Below, in pieces: positions 7,428 through 16,879 of a DNA stretch of 34,927 nucleotides. Under the pieces are notes generated by a model that worked only from the letters and a program-made list of their open reading frames with translations, was not told the DNA's origin and did not search any database. A program made the translations under genes and the position numbers. The number at the start of each line of letters is the position of its first letter. The first letter of the stretch is position 1. Origin of the DNA: Candidatus Sumerlaeaceae bacterium (GTDB lineage Bacteria > Sumerlaeota > Sumerlaeia > Sumerlaeales > Sumerlaeaceae); NCBI GenBank assembly GCA_019695055.1, contig JAIBAT010000097.1, positions 1-34,927 on the forward strand. Direction: 5' to 3'.

Positions 7428-9514
7428 TTCCTTCGCGCGACCTTCACTGTCAGTGACTGTGAACCACTAATCTCGCTTTCCGTAACAATGTCGGCATCCA
7501 CGAGGACATTGCCCGAAAGCGGCGCCACTTCTGTCCGGTCAGCGGTGGCATTGATTGTATCGATGACACTGCCCGGCAATTTAGGCAGTTCCTTACCGCG
7601 GACGGCCACACCGGAGTCGCGGTCCTCCAACGTAATATAAATCTTGTTCCGCGGGTAATTACGCTTCAGGTAATCCACCAGACTCGCATAGTCCCAAATT
7701 CGTGCACCGCCGGGGTTTCGCATCATATCCAGGCTTTCCCGGCGGTAGGCATCTCCCACCATCAGCGTGAAGTCACCGTCCGGCAAGTCGCCTGGCAGTT
7801 GGAACGAATACTTCATCGAGGTACGGGGCTTCCGGTAAGGTTGGAGCTCCCACTTTACGGTAACCGTTTCGCCGGGTTTGTAGGACGCCTTGTCCAGTTC
7901 CGCCCGTACGATTTCCACTTGCGGCAGCCGGTCTGTCACGCGCAGGGCAAATTCGACAGATGAAGGGCTGACCTTCTTATAGGGATTGTTCATGAGAACC
8001 CCGACATCGCTGCCAGCCATGAGGGCACCCATCATGCCGGCACCGTAATCGGCGGAGTAGTCTTCCTTGGTAAATGACGTTCCGTCGTCAAAGGCCAGCG
8101 AATAGCGAAAAAGGGCTGCCGAATCCCCACCGTAGCGGCTGGCCGCGCCAATACTTTCCTCGATGGTCGTCATGACAAAGGAGGGGCCAATCATTTTGTC
8201 GTTCCACACGCGAAAGCTATAATCATGCTTTCCTGTGTAGTTCTGGTCATCCACCGTGGTACGAACGTCAAACATTTTGGCCTGTTCGCCAAAAACTCCG
8301 CCGATGGCGGGCAGGCGGTCCTGCTTGACCATTCCGACCTGGCCGACCGATTCGCCGAGCTTGAAGGGACGCACGATGCTTTTAACGATGGTATTCACGC
8401 GCGCCGGCGCCATGGGATACTTGACGAGGCCCATTCCGAACATGGGGTGGCCAAACGCCACAAGGCGATCGCCACTGCGGTAGGTCACAGTTCCGACGCC
8501 AGCGGCACCCATGTCCCCCTCGACGAAAGGAATGGCCAGGCCGTAACCGCCGGAAACTTCGTCGGCGAGGGCTTTCAGATCCGTCACCGGACCGCCGGGG
8601 GCATTCTCAGCGTTTTGCGCATTAAACTTTGGCGCTCCCCCACTGGCTGCCATGCCGCCAGGGACAACCTCAACACCGAGGGGAGCGAAAGTCTCCCGAA
8701 GGATCCGCACCGCAGCAGGAGACGAGGCGGTCACATAAAGCGGCGCGGAAAGCGGCTGCATTGTAAACTGCTCGGGCAGTCCGAGTCGGGTGCGATCTGA
8801 TTCCGGGAACTCATCGGCCCTGAACTGCTCCGGCGCCGCCTTTGACGGCTCAAAGGGCGACTTAAATGCCAGCGTGCGGCGCATTTCCATAAAGGCGTTG
8901 TAGGCATTCTTCGAGCTGCCAGCGCCGTCCCCGAGGTCAACCTCGCCGCGTGGGGTCGCATTGAAAACTCCCATCATGGATTCTATGGGAGTTACGCCAG
9001 CCAGCGCCTCTTTGCTGGTGCTCCAACCGTAGGCCACCGCACCGATAACCTTGCCATCCATGTAAACGGGGCTGCCGCTCATGCCGGCCACAACGCCAAT
9101 GCCGTCGAGCATGGGGTGCTTAAGAAGACACAGGATCATGTCGTCCTTGGGCCATGTGCGATGCCGTACTCCGATGACTTCCGCCTCAAACTTCTCGGGC
9201 TTGATGCCGTTAAAGACGGTTAGACCATAACCTTTCATCCCGGGACGTAAGTCGGCCACACGCATCATTTTGGTCTCATCAAAAGCAAGGGCACCGGTTA
9301 CGGTAAAGTCAGCAGGTCTGGTAGTCAGTTCGAGACCGGTATTGCGGGTGGTTGAACGTACCACACGGCCGTCCGACTCCGTTGCAACGGCAGCGGTGAC
9401 GGCCGTGGTGGGGGTATCCACCACCGGAGCATAGCCAGCGACTGCAGCGCGCGATGAAATTGCGACGGTCAAAGCCGCCGCAAGGGCAAATCGACTAAGA
9501 GAAGGCATTTTCAT
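7424..9514 (-). CDS. Secreted SpoIVB/S55-family peptidase-like protein
   Basis: A 696-aa protein with a signal peptide (hydrophobic residues about 8-22, then SSRAAVAG). Residues about 85-190 match the SpoIVB (S55) serine peptidase fold: LRPGMKGYGLTVF, then VVAGMSGSPVYMDG with the expected active-site serine in the GSP near residue 148. A second conserved block, GDRLVAFGHPMFGMG, follows mid-protein. The C-terminal 200 residues look like a beta-sandwich extension. In spore formers SpoIVB signals across a membrane. Homologues of this long form occur in non-sporulating Gram-negatives, where the role is not settled. ATG 9514 is preferred over a TTG at 9550 because the signal peptide then starts normally. 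No sigma-factor partner gene lies nearby. Confidence 0.82.
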   Translation of the reverse strand: MKMPSLSRFALAAALTVAISSRAAVAGYAPVVDTPTTAVTAAVATESDGRVVRSTTRNTGLELTTRPADFTVTGALAFDETKMMRVADLRPGMKGYGLTVFNGIKPEKFEAEVIGVRHRTWPKDDMILCLLKHPMLDGIGVVAGMSGSPVYMDGKVIGAVAYGWSTSKEALAGVTPIESMMGVFNATPRGEVDLGDGAGSSKNAYNAFMEMRRTLAFKSPFEPSKAAPEQFRADEFPESDRTRLGLPEQFTMQPLSAPLYVTASSPAAVRILRETFAPLGVEVVPGGMAASGGAPKFNAQNAENAPGGPVTDLKALADEVSGGYGLAIPFVEGDMGAAGVGTVTYRSGDRLVAFGHPMFGMGLVKYPMAPARVNTIVKSIVRPFKLGESVGQVGMVKQDRLPAIGGVFGEQAKMFDVRTTVDDQNYTGKHDYSFRVWNDKMIGPSFVMTTIEESIGAASRYGGDSAALFRYSLAFDDGTSFTKEDYSADYGAGMMGALMAGSDVGVLMNNPYKKVSPSSVEFALRVTDRLPQVEIVRAELDKASYKPGETVTVKWELQPYRKPRTSMKYSFQLPGDLPDGDFTLMVGDAYRRESLDMMRNPGGARIWDYASLVDYLKRNYPRNKIYITLEDRDSGVAVRGKELPKLPGSVIDTINATADRTEVAPLSGNVLVDADIVTESEISGSQSLTVKVARRN

Positions 9515-9794
9515 AGCAAACCATCCAAACGAGACAACTTCACCCGTCAAGGACTACAGGTTGAGAAACAGCGCGTTGTGGAGCGAAAGCCGTGCCCGAG
9601 GGAAACCGCCAGCAGATTCCACGGCTTGCCGGGCAACTGGCCGGGGGGCAGATTGGGAATTACAGGCCCGTAATCCACCGACCAGCAGCGCCACGAAAAA
9701 CCCATTGATTCCCGCTGTTTGGTCGCTGATAGACTCACCTGTTTTTGGCGCATGCCGCCTGCCCATGGGCGGGATTTTTCCAGGAGACAAAGCC

Positions 9795-11258
9795 TTGGAC
9801 GAACGCAGCATCTCCATCATCGTGGATGAAGTGGTCAGAAAGCTCAGGGAGGGGGGCCTCGCTTCCGGTGGCGCAGCCGCCGCAACTGCCACTACGCCGA
9901 GAAGTTCAACCGGCTTGCATGGTGTGTTCAGCACCATCGACGAAGCCGCCGAGGCAGCCCACGCTGCGTTCCAGAAATACCGCTATTCCTCGCTGGAGAC
10001 GCGCAAGGCCATCATTGATGCCATCCGTGCCACTTCCCACAAGCACAAGGAGGATTTCTCCAAGCGAATCCTCGAAGAGACAAGACTCGGGCGCATCTCC
10101 CATAAACTGACCAAACACGAGGCCGTTGCAGACGGCACACCCGGCGTTGAGGACCTTGTGACGCGATGCTGGTCGGGTGACCGGGGGCTAACCATCGAAG
10201 AGTACGCTCCCTTTGGCCTGATTGGGGCAGTCACACCCACCACCCACCCCGTTGAGACACTGATCAATAATTCGATCATGTTTCTTTCCGGGGGCAATAC
10301 GGCAGTTTTTAACCCCCATCCAGCCTCCAAGCGATGCTTTGCCTACGCGCTGGATATTTTCAATAACGTCATAAAGAGCGTCTCGGGGTTCTCAAACCTG
10401 ATTACCTGCATTGACGAGCCGACCATCGACACCGGCAAGCAGATGTTCAACCACCCCAAGGTCAAATTGCTGCTGGTAACCGGTGGCGGTGCCGTGGTGA
10501 AGGAAGCCCTGAAGACCCCCAAGAAGGCCATAACGGCCGGGCCGGGGAATCCCCCGGTTGTGGTTGATGAGTCAGCAGTACTGCACCAGGCCGCGCGAGA
10601 CATCATCCTGGGGGCTGGCTTTGACAATAATATTCTCTGCATCGGCGAAAAGGAAGTGTTTGTCGTCGAAAGCGTGGCCGACAAGCTGATTACCGAGCTC
10701 AAGAAGCAGGGCTGTTACGAACTCAGTCCGAAACAGATTGATGAGCTCGCACGGCTGGCCTTCGGCGTTAAGGATGGGGATCCCAGAACGGCGAAGAGCT
10801 GCTCGGGAGTCATGCTGAACCGCGATATGGTTGGCAGAGATGCGAGCGTTTTGGCGAAGATGATCGGCATCGACGTTCCGGGCGATCCGCCACTGCTTAT
10901 CGGGGAAACCGGGTTCGATCACCTTTGGGTCCAACAGGAACAGATGATGCCCTTTATTCCAATTGTGCGTTGTCGCGACGTGGACGAGGCCATAGACATG
11001 GCAGTGAAGGCGGAACACGGGTACCGCCATACAGCCGTCATCCATTCGCTAAATGTGGGCAGCATGACGAAAATGGGGCGCGCCATGGATTGCTCGATCT
11101 TTGTGAAGAACGGCCCGAGCTATGCGGGGTTGGGGTGCGGGGGTGAGGGGCATACCAGCTTCTCGATCGCCAGCCCCACCGGAGAGGGCATCACCACACC
11201 CCGGACATTCTGCCGGATCCGCAGGTGTGCACTCATCGATTACCTGAGAATCGTGTAG
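9795..11258 (+). CDS. CoA-acylating aldehyde dehydrogenase (EutE/PduP-like), microcompartment type
   Basis: Converts an aldehyde such as acetaldehyde or propionaldehyde plus CoA and NAD+ to acyl-CoA and NADH. It aligns by eye with EutE over its whole length: GVFSTIDEAAEAAHAA, GRISHKLTKHEA, VTPTTHPVETLINN, TAGPGNPPVVVDE. The catalytic Cys282 lies in GAGFDNNILCIGEK, and the protein ends RTFCRIRRCALIDYLRIV, nearly as EutE does. The first 19 residues, ERSISIIVDEVVRKLREGG after the start, form an amphipathic helix like the encapsulation peptides that target such enzymes into bacterial microcompartments, followed by an Ala/Gly/Thr-rich linker. The start is TTG 9795, with GGAG 8 bases upstream; upstream in-frame sequence looks non-coding. 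No shell gene is in the window. Length 487 aa. Confidence 0.9.
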   Translation: MDERSISIIVDEVVRKLREGGLASGGAAAATATTPRSSTGLHGVFSTIDEAAEAAHAAFQKYRYSSLETRKAIIDAIRATSHKHKEDFSKRILEETRLGRISHKLTKHEAVADGTPGVEDLVTRCWSGDRGLTIEEYAPFGLIGAVTPTTHPVETLINNSIMFLSGGNTAVFNPHPASKRCFAYALDIFNNVIKSVSGFSNLITCIDEPTIDTGKQMFNHPKVKLLLVTGGGAVVKEALKTPKKAITAGPGNPPVVVDESAVLHQAARDIILGAGFDNNILCIGEKEVFVVESVADKLITELKKQGCYELSPKQIDELARLAFGVKDGDPRTAKSCSGVMLNRDMVGRDASVLAKMIGIDVPGDPPLLIGETGFDHLWVQQEQMMPFIPIVRCRDVDEAIDMAVKAEHGYRHTAVIHSLNVGSMTKMGRAMDCSIFVKNGPSYAGLGCGGEGHTSFSIASPTGEGITTPRTFCRIRRCALIDYLRIV

Positions 11259-11261
11259 CCG

Positions 11262-11300
11262 AAAAAAATTACGACCCGGCGGAGGGGGTGTAGCGCCGGG
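11262..11300 (-). terminator. Intrinsic terminator for the SRPBCC gene
   Basis: Read on the minus strand, CCCGGCG (11294-11300) pairs with CGCCGGG (11275-11281) around a 12-base loop. After a short spacer comes a T7 run (A7 at 11262-11268 on the plus strand). It is placed 52 bases past the stop of the minus-strand SRPBCC gene and directly after the aldehyde dehydrogenase stop. It has no T-run on the plus strand. Confidence 0.65.
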
Positions 11301-11351
11301 CCGGACGGTTTCCCCGTGAGGGGCAACCATCAAACTTGTTCTTAGAATTTT

Positions 11352-11819
11352 CTATGCGTGCCTTCTCAAGGCCAGGGCTGCCGCGGTCGCATGGTGGCGA
11401 TGCTGGAATACCCTGGCCAACTGACGCGCAACGAAACCGCCGGCGATCCAATCTCCCAAGCGCCCGAACGGCAATTCGTACTCGACCTCATCCACCAGCA
11501 GAGTCTCATTGGGGCCAGTGGTTATAAACCGATGGACGTGCTGCCAAAACTTGAACGGGCCTTTTTCCTGGCGATCCGCGAAGTAATAGCCGGGAGAGAC
11601 CGCGAAATGGCGGGCGATCCATTTCACCCAAACCAAGGGAAGTATTCGAACCTTCAAAACGTCGACGGCACCCTTTTCCAGGGTATTGCGCTTACTTAGC
11701 AATTTGACCGGAGCCTCGTCAGGGCAAATTTCCGGTAGGACGCTGGGGTCCTCATGGAACTTGTAAACAGCCTCCCGCGGGGCGGGAATTCTCGACGATA
11801 CAACGAAGGTTCTTCTCAT
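11352..11819 (-). CDS. SRPBCC/START-like ligand-binding domain protein
   Basis: A 155-aa single-domain protein. It opens RRTFVVSSRIPAPREAVYKFHEDPSVL, a typical start for the polyketide-cyclase/dehydrase-like helix-grip fold, and carries PGYYFADRQEKGPFKFWQHVHRF and LLVDEVEYELPFGRLGD, the usual late strands and loop of the family. Such proteins bind hydrophobic ligands; no catalytic role can be inferred. ATG 11819 is set by AAGGAGG upstream; the frame extends back to 11867 without support. It is a stand-alone gene, divergent from rpmB. Confidence 0.75.
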   Translation of the reverse strand: MRRTFVVSSRIPAPREAVYKFHEDPSVLPEICPDEAPVKLLSKRNTLEKGAVDVLKVRILPLVWVKWIARHFAVSPGYYFADRQEKGPFKFWQHVHRFITTGPNETLLVDEVEYELPFGRLGDWIAGGFVARQLARVFQHRHHATAAALALRRHA

Positions 11820-12010
11820 CTGACCTTCCCTCCTTATCTGCAAGACACGGTCAGAGTTGGAAACCATGTGAATCGATATTTATTTCGTAATAAATAATAC
11901 CAACTCATCCATCGAGGACACCCAAATGAAAACGAATGCCCGGTCCAAAGGGGCGCCAGCAGGGCCGTGAATAACTCGGGCCAGCCGAAATAACCAATAG
12001 CCGTGCCACA

Positions 12011-12032
12011 CCAAGGCAATTGCTCGCCTTGG
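12011..12032. repeat. Small hairpin upstream of rpmB
   Basis: Perfect 7-bp inverted repeat CCAAGGC / GCCTTGG with an 8-base loop, 72 bases before the rpmB start in the 284-base divergent region. It could lie in the rpmB leader or be an operator; no T-run follows on either strand. I see no gene in the rest of the region. Confidence 0.35.
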
Positions 12033-12103
12033 AGTGATAAAGGACTGCGGCTCCTGGCCGCAATACGTTAAACGAAGAAATCCCAAGGATTTAGGACAGA
12101 ATC

Positions 12104-12292
12104 ATGGCAAAGTGTATGGTGTGTGGTAAGGGCCCCCGGGTTGGCAACAATGTAAGCCACGCTAACAATAAGACAAAGCGGCGGTTTTTGCCGAATCTTC
12201 AGAGCATTCGGATTCAATCGGGAAAGTCGGCTGTGCGCGCCACAGTTTGCACCACCTGTTTGAAGTCTGGTCGCGTTCAGAAGGCTGCCTGA
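12104..12292 (+). CDS. rpmB: Large ribosomal subunit protein bL28
   Basis: A 62-aa ribosomal protein of the 50S subunit. It begins [20 protein letters not shown] and carries [13 protein letters not shown], both hallmark L28 segments. Two CXXC pairs, Cys4/Cys7 and Cys49/Cys52, make this the zinc-binding (C+) form; many genomes also carry a C- copy that takes over under zinc limitation. AGGA sits about 8 bases before the ATG. The gene stands alone with its own strong terminator, rather than in the common rpmB-rpmG pair. Confidence 0.97.
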   Translation: MAKCMVCGKGPRVGNNVSHANNKTKRRFLPNLQSIRIQSGKSAVRATVCTTCLKSGRVQKAA

Positions 12293-12329
12293 CGCTTCAA
12301 AGAAGTTTCTTTGCCTTTTAGGAATTTTG

Positions 12330-12368
12330 AAACCGCATGATCCTCACGGGATTGTGCGGTTTTTCTTT
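12330..12368 (+). terminator. Intrinsic terminator of rpmB
   Basis: Stem AAACCGCA (12330-12337) with TGCGGTTT (12355-12362), plus an inner ATCC/GGAT helix, followed by TTCTTTT. Starts 37 bases after the rpmB stop. Confidence 0.9.
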
Positions 12369-12414
12369 TGGAGTATGGTCGCGGTGGAGCGCCAATTGAT
12401 GAAAGGAATGTAAA

Positions 12415-12498
12415 TGCCGGGACGGGGATTTGAACCCCGACGGGATTGCTCCCGCCAGCCCCTCAAGCTGGTGCGTCTGCCAGTTCCGCCATCCCGGC
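12415..12498 (-). tRNA. tRNA-Leu(GAG)
   Basis: An 84-base class II tRNA on the minus strand. The acceptor arms GCCGGGA and TCCCGGC pair perfectly, with discriminator A. The anticodon stem CCAGC/GCTGG holds loop TTGAGGG, giving anticodon GAG (12462-12464 on the plus strand), which reads CUC and CUU. A variable arm CGGGAGCAATCCCG is present, and the T arm reads CGGGGTTCAAATCCCCG. The long variable arm and the identity elements fit leucine. CCA is not encoded and must be added after transcription. It lies between rpmB and the P19-like gene. Confidence 0.97.
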
Positions 12499-12550
12499 AC
12501 AGGGAAATTGGCCAATTCGGCCAGTCAGCTACTACCCGAACCCACTGGAA

Positions 12551-13384
12551 TTATTTCTTGCCGGATTTGGGTGACGCTGCCGGTGGTGTTGTCCCATCGG
12601 CACCGGGATAGGGCGTCGGCTCAATCGCCGGGTAACGACCAGCCGGGAAAATGGCTTTATCAATATCGGCCTTTGGCTTTTCCGGTCCCGCGGATGCCCT
12701 TGCCTCGGGGAAGGTCACCGATGGCCAACTTGTCGTTACGACCTCGGAGAAGAACGCCCCCAGCTTTTTGTCGCGGCGCAAAAACCCAGGTGGCTCGACT
12801 TTCACATTCAGGGAGAGTTCCCCCGGATCCCTTGGCACCTGGATATTGCCACCGTAATGGTTGAATTTAGGGTCCCAGATGAAGCCGAGCGGTCTCGTGG
12901 AGAGGGCATCCTTTCCCTTCGCGTCGGTGAAACTCACCGACACCTTGCACTCGGGTATCAGGCGGCCATCGGCGGCATCCTGAACGGTGACACCAAGATA
13001 GTAGTTATCACTGGGGCCGGGTTCAGTCCAAGCCAGGGTCCCAGCCTGGTAACGATAAAAGGGTTCAGCGGCTGTGATAAAATACCCAATCTTGAGATCC
13101 GTTTTATCGACCTGTTGCGCTGTCCTCACAGCCTCGGCGATGTTTGCGTACTCATCCACACGGCTCATGGCTCCAAGGTGAAGCGGGAGAGACACCGAAG
13201 CCGCCGCGACGGTTGGCGTAGTGGCCGTGTCCGTCGTGGCGGTCTTCTTTTCCGTGTCAGTTGTTTGTTGCCGGCTACGCGCTGAACGGCGCGGTCGGGA
13301 AGGTTGGTCCCCTTCCGGCTGTCCGAAGCAGAGAACGGCGTATGCCAGCACCAGGGCGACCTGTATGTACCGCTGGTATTGCAT
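12551..13384 (-). CDS. Secreted P19/Tp34-like iron-transport family protein (probable)
   Basis: A 277-aa exported protein. A signal peptide spans about residues 1-21, followed by a Ser/Thr/Arg-rich linker to about 65. A beta-sandwich-like domain covers about 95-225, with YYLGVTVQDAADGRLIPECK, then NHYGGNIQVPRDPGELS (176-192) and VEPPGFLRRDK. The HYG-N segment followed by a Pro-Gly-rich strand and a PP motif resembles the periplasmic Fe(II)/Cu-binding P19 and Tp34 family (Pfam Iron_transport). The tail is Pro/Lys rich. It starts 5 bases after the enolase stop, so the two are probably one transcript. No FTR1-type permease is adjacent, but feoB lies 5 kb away. The family call rests on motif resemblance only; a generic secreted beta-sandwich protein remains possible. 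Confidence 0.55.
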   Translation of the reverse strand: MQYQRYIQVALVLAYAVLCFGQPEGDQPSRPRRSARSRQQTTDTEKKTATTDTATTPTVAAASVSLPLHLGAMSRVDEYANIAEAVRTAQQVDKTDLKIGYFITAAEPFYRYQAGTLAWTEPGPSDNYYLGVTVQDAADGRLIPECKVSVSFTDAKGKDALSTRPLGFIWDPKFNHYGGNIQVPRDPGELSLNVKVEPPGFLRRDKKLGAFFSEVVTTSWPSVTFPEARASAGPEKPKADIDKAIFPAGRYPAIEPTPYPGADGTTPPAASPKSGKK

Positions 13385-13389
13385 GATGA

Positions 13390-14739
<1,350 letters not shown>

Positions 14740-14906
14740 TTACCTCACCGAAAACGCGGCCATTGGGGACGCAATGCAAGGTGAAAAAGTGGCACCCATT
14801 TGCCTGCAAATTGCGTGTCAGATTCTGGCCTCCATTTGCTGCCCGGCAGTGTCACAATTCGTTTGTGTTCGCCCCGTGGCTTGCCTACCTAACCAGCCCT
14901 ACCCCT

Positions 14907-15965
14907 ATGAAAAACCCAATTGTTCAGCTCATTATCGGCATCATCATCAGCGCCGTCGTAATCTATTTCACTCTGAAGCCCATCAACATGGCCGACCTGT
15001 GGTTTGCCATGAAGTCCTTCAACTGGTTCTGGTCAATCCCCTTTCTGATCGTGACGTGGATCAGCTTTTATGCCAGGGCAATTCGCTGGCGCTACCTGAT
15101 GAAACCGATCGGCGAATTCAAATCCTCACGGCTATTCTCGCCCATGATGGCCGGATTTGCCATTAACAGCCTTTTGCCGATGCGAATCGGCGAGTTTGCG
15201 CGGGCTTACGTTCTGGCCCGGAAGGAAGCAGTCACTTTCACGGCAACCTTTGCGACCATTGTGGTCGAGCGAATTTTCGACAGCCTGATGCTCCTTGTCC
15301 TGCTTGTTGTGGTGTTCACTCAGATCAAAATTGATCCCGGCCTGAAATTGGAGTACGGCCCCTTCCAATTGACCGGTGAACAGCTTAATCAGTCCTCCCA
15401 GAAGCTGGCCTATCTCGCGATTCTGATGCTGGTGGGGGCTGGCTTCCTCATCTGGTCGAAGACACGGGAGTTGATGCGCGGCATTGTCGAGAAGGTGCCC
15501 TTTGCACCGCAGGGAATCCGCATGAAGATTTCGCAGCTCATTCACAACTTTTCGGACGGACTGCACTCGTTGCGTGATTTCAAGAGTGTCGCCATGGTGA
15601 TACTGACTTCGCTGTTTGTCTGGATTACCGTTGGTCTTTGCATGCAGATTTGCGCCTACGCCTTTCCGGGAATGAAGATGAACCTGCTGCAGGGCATCGC
15701 GATCACGGTCATCACCTGCGTGGCAATTATCATTCCGGCAGCGCCGGGGTATTGGGGGCTGATGGAACTTGGAATGCTCTTTGGACTCATCGTGATGAAC
15801 ATTGTTCCCAACACACCCGAGGGGAAAGCCACTGCATTGGCCTATGCCTTTATTAATCACTCACTGCAGATTTTCCCGATTATCGGCTACGGCCTCTATT
15901 GCCTGATTTGGAAGGAACGCATTTCCATTGGAGAAATCGCCCACAAACCTGAGGAAGCGGTCTGA
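14907..15965 (+). CDS. UPF0104/LPG-synthase TM-type multispanning membrane protein
   Basis: A 352-aa integral membrane protein with about seven to eight hydrophobic segments (first at residues 5-24). Motifs typical of the UPF0104 family, which is the flippase-like half of MprF, are visible: FYARAIRWRYLMKPIG, INSLLPMRIGEFARAYVLARKE, TIVVERIFDSLMLL and PAAPGYWGLMELG. It lacks any soluble synthase domain. Relatives are proposed to move lipids or isoprenoid-linked sugars across the membrane. ATG 14907 is chosen because the membrane protein begins there; no clear ribosome-binding site is seen, and the frame stays open to 14763. Its stop overlaps the deacetylase start (TGATG), suggesting a shared envelope function. 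Confidence 0.85.
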   Translation: MKNPIVQLIIGIIISAVVIYFTLKPINMADLWFAMKSFNWFWSIPFLIVTWISFYARAIRWRYLMKPIGEFKSSRLFSPMMAGFAINSLLPMRIGEFARAYVLARKEAVTFTATFATIVVERIFDSLMLLVLLVVVFTQIKIDPGLKLEYGPFQLTGEQLNQSSQKLAYLAILMLVGAGFLIWSKTRELMRGIVEKVPFAPQGIRMKISQLIHNFSDGLHSLRDFKSVAMVILTSLFVWITVGLCMQICAYAFPGMKMNLLQGIAITVITCVAIIIPAAPGYWGLMELGMLFGLIVMNIVPNTPEGKATALAYAFINHSLQIFPIIGYGLYCLIWKERISIGEIAHKPEEAV

Positions 15966-16804
15966 TGTCCGGCCGGTATTGGGCTATTTGCACAGCATGG
16001 CTTCTTTCCACAATCTTCGCAGCAAACGCCGCTACAAATGACAGGACAACTTCAGGAGTTTCCACCATGGCAGATTCGAAAACCACCCTTACCTTTGATC
16101 GTGGTTGCATAATTCGGGGGCCGCGAGACAAGAAGGTCATCGCGCTGGAATTCACCGGCGGCGAATTTGGGGACGGCGGCACAACCATCCTCGACACCCT
16201 CAAGAAGCGAGGCATCAAGGGTTCCTTCTACTTTACGGGCGATTTCTATAACACCGAGGCGTTTAAACCTATCATTGAACGCATTCGTGACGAGGGACAT
16301 TATCTCGGGCCGCATTCCTATGCCCACCTACTTTACGGGTCTTGGGAAAACCCTCCCAAGCTGCTTGTGACCCGTGAACAATTTGACGACGACCTCACCA
16401 GCAATTTGCAACAGATCGAGGGATTTGGCGTGCCGCGTGGAAAGGCGCGCTACTTCATCCCACCCTACGAACACTTCACACCGGAAATCGTCGAATGGAC
16501 AAAGGCCTGGGGCATGGTGCTGGTAAACTACTCCCCCGGCACGCGGACCCATGCCGATTACATGGAAGATGACGATCCCAAGTACGTGACCTCCGACGAA
16601 ATGATTAAGGGGCTTCTGGACTACGAGAAGACGAGCCCGGACGGCCTGAATGGTTTCATGCTGCTTACGCATATTGGAGCCAGCCCCAGGCGCACCAGGG
16701 ACCACCTGTACGAGCATCTCGGGGAAATTGTCGACGAGCTAACGAAACGGGGTTATACTTTCGTCCGAATTGACGAACTGCTGGGGCCTTGGACGGAGCC
16801 TTGA
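15965..16804 (+). CDS. Secreted polysaccharide deacetylase (NodB/CE4-like)
   Basis: A 279-aa protein with a signal peptide (hydrophobic residues about 6-22). The NodB homology domain covers about 58-275. Motif 1 is LEFTGGEFGDGG (61-72) in place of the standard TFDDG, a variant in which the aspartate pair is altered. Motif 2, HSYAH (117-121), supplies the two metal histidines; motif 3 is RYFIPPYE (162-169); LLTHIG near the end corresponds to the LxxH motif. It would remove N- or O-acetyl groups from an extracellular glycan, metal-dependent. It is translationally coupled to the UPF0104 gene upstream (one-base overlap). Confidence 0.85.
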   Translation: MSGRYWAICTAWLLSTIFAANAATNDRTTSGVSTMADSKTTLTFDRGCIIRGPRDKKVIALEFTGGEFGDGGTTILDTLKKRGIKGSFYFTGDFYNTEAFKPIIERIRDEGHYLGPHSYAHLLYGSWENPPKLLVTREQFDDDLTSNLQQIEGFGVPRGKARYFIPPYEHFTPEIVEWTKAWGMVLVNYSPGTRTHADYMEDDDPKYVTSDEMIKGLLDYEKTSPDGLNGFMLLTHIGASPRRTRDHLYEHLGEIVDELTKRGYTFVRIDELLGPWTEP

Positions 16805-16879
16805 ACTGGAGTCCAGAGGCCGCCACCCTGAAATTCAATTGCGTAAGTCAAAGCGGATGGAGAGAAGCTGGATCTCATT

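Noticed and set aside
11880..12086. 68-codon minus-strand frame between the SRPBCC gene and rpmB
   Set aside because: It lacks a ribosome-binding site, and a second frame overlaps it equally well; I treat the region as leader DNA.
15132..15860. 242-codon minus-strand frame
   Set aside because: Complement of a hydrophobic gene (UPF0104), giving a His/Gln/Asn-rich false protein.
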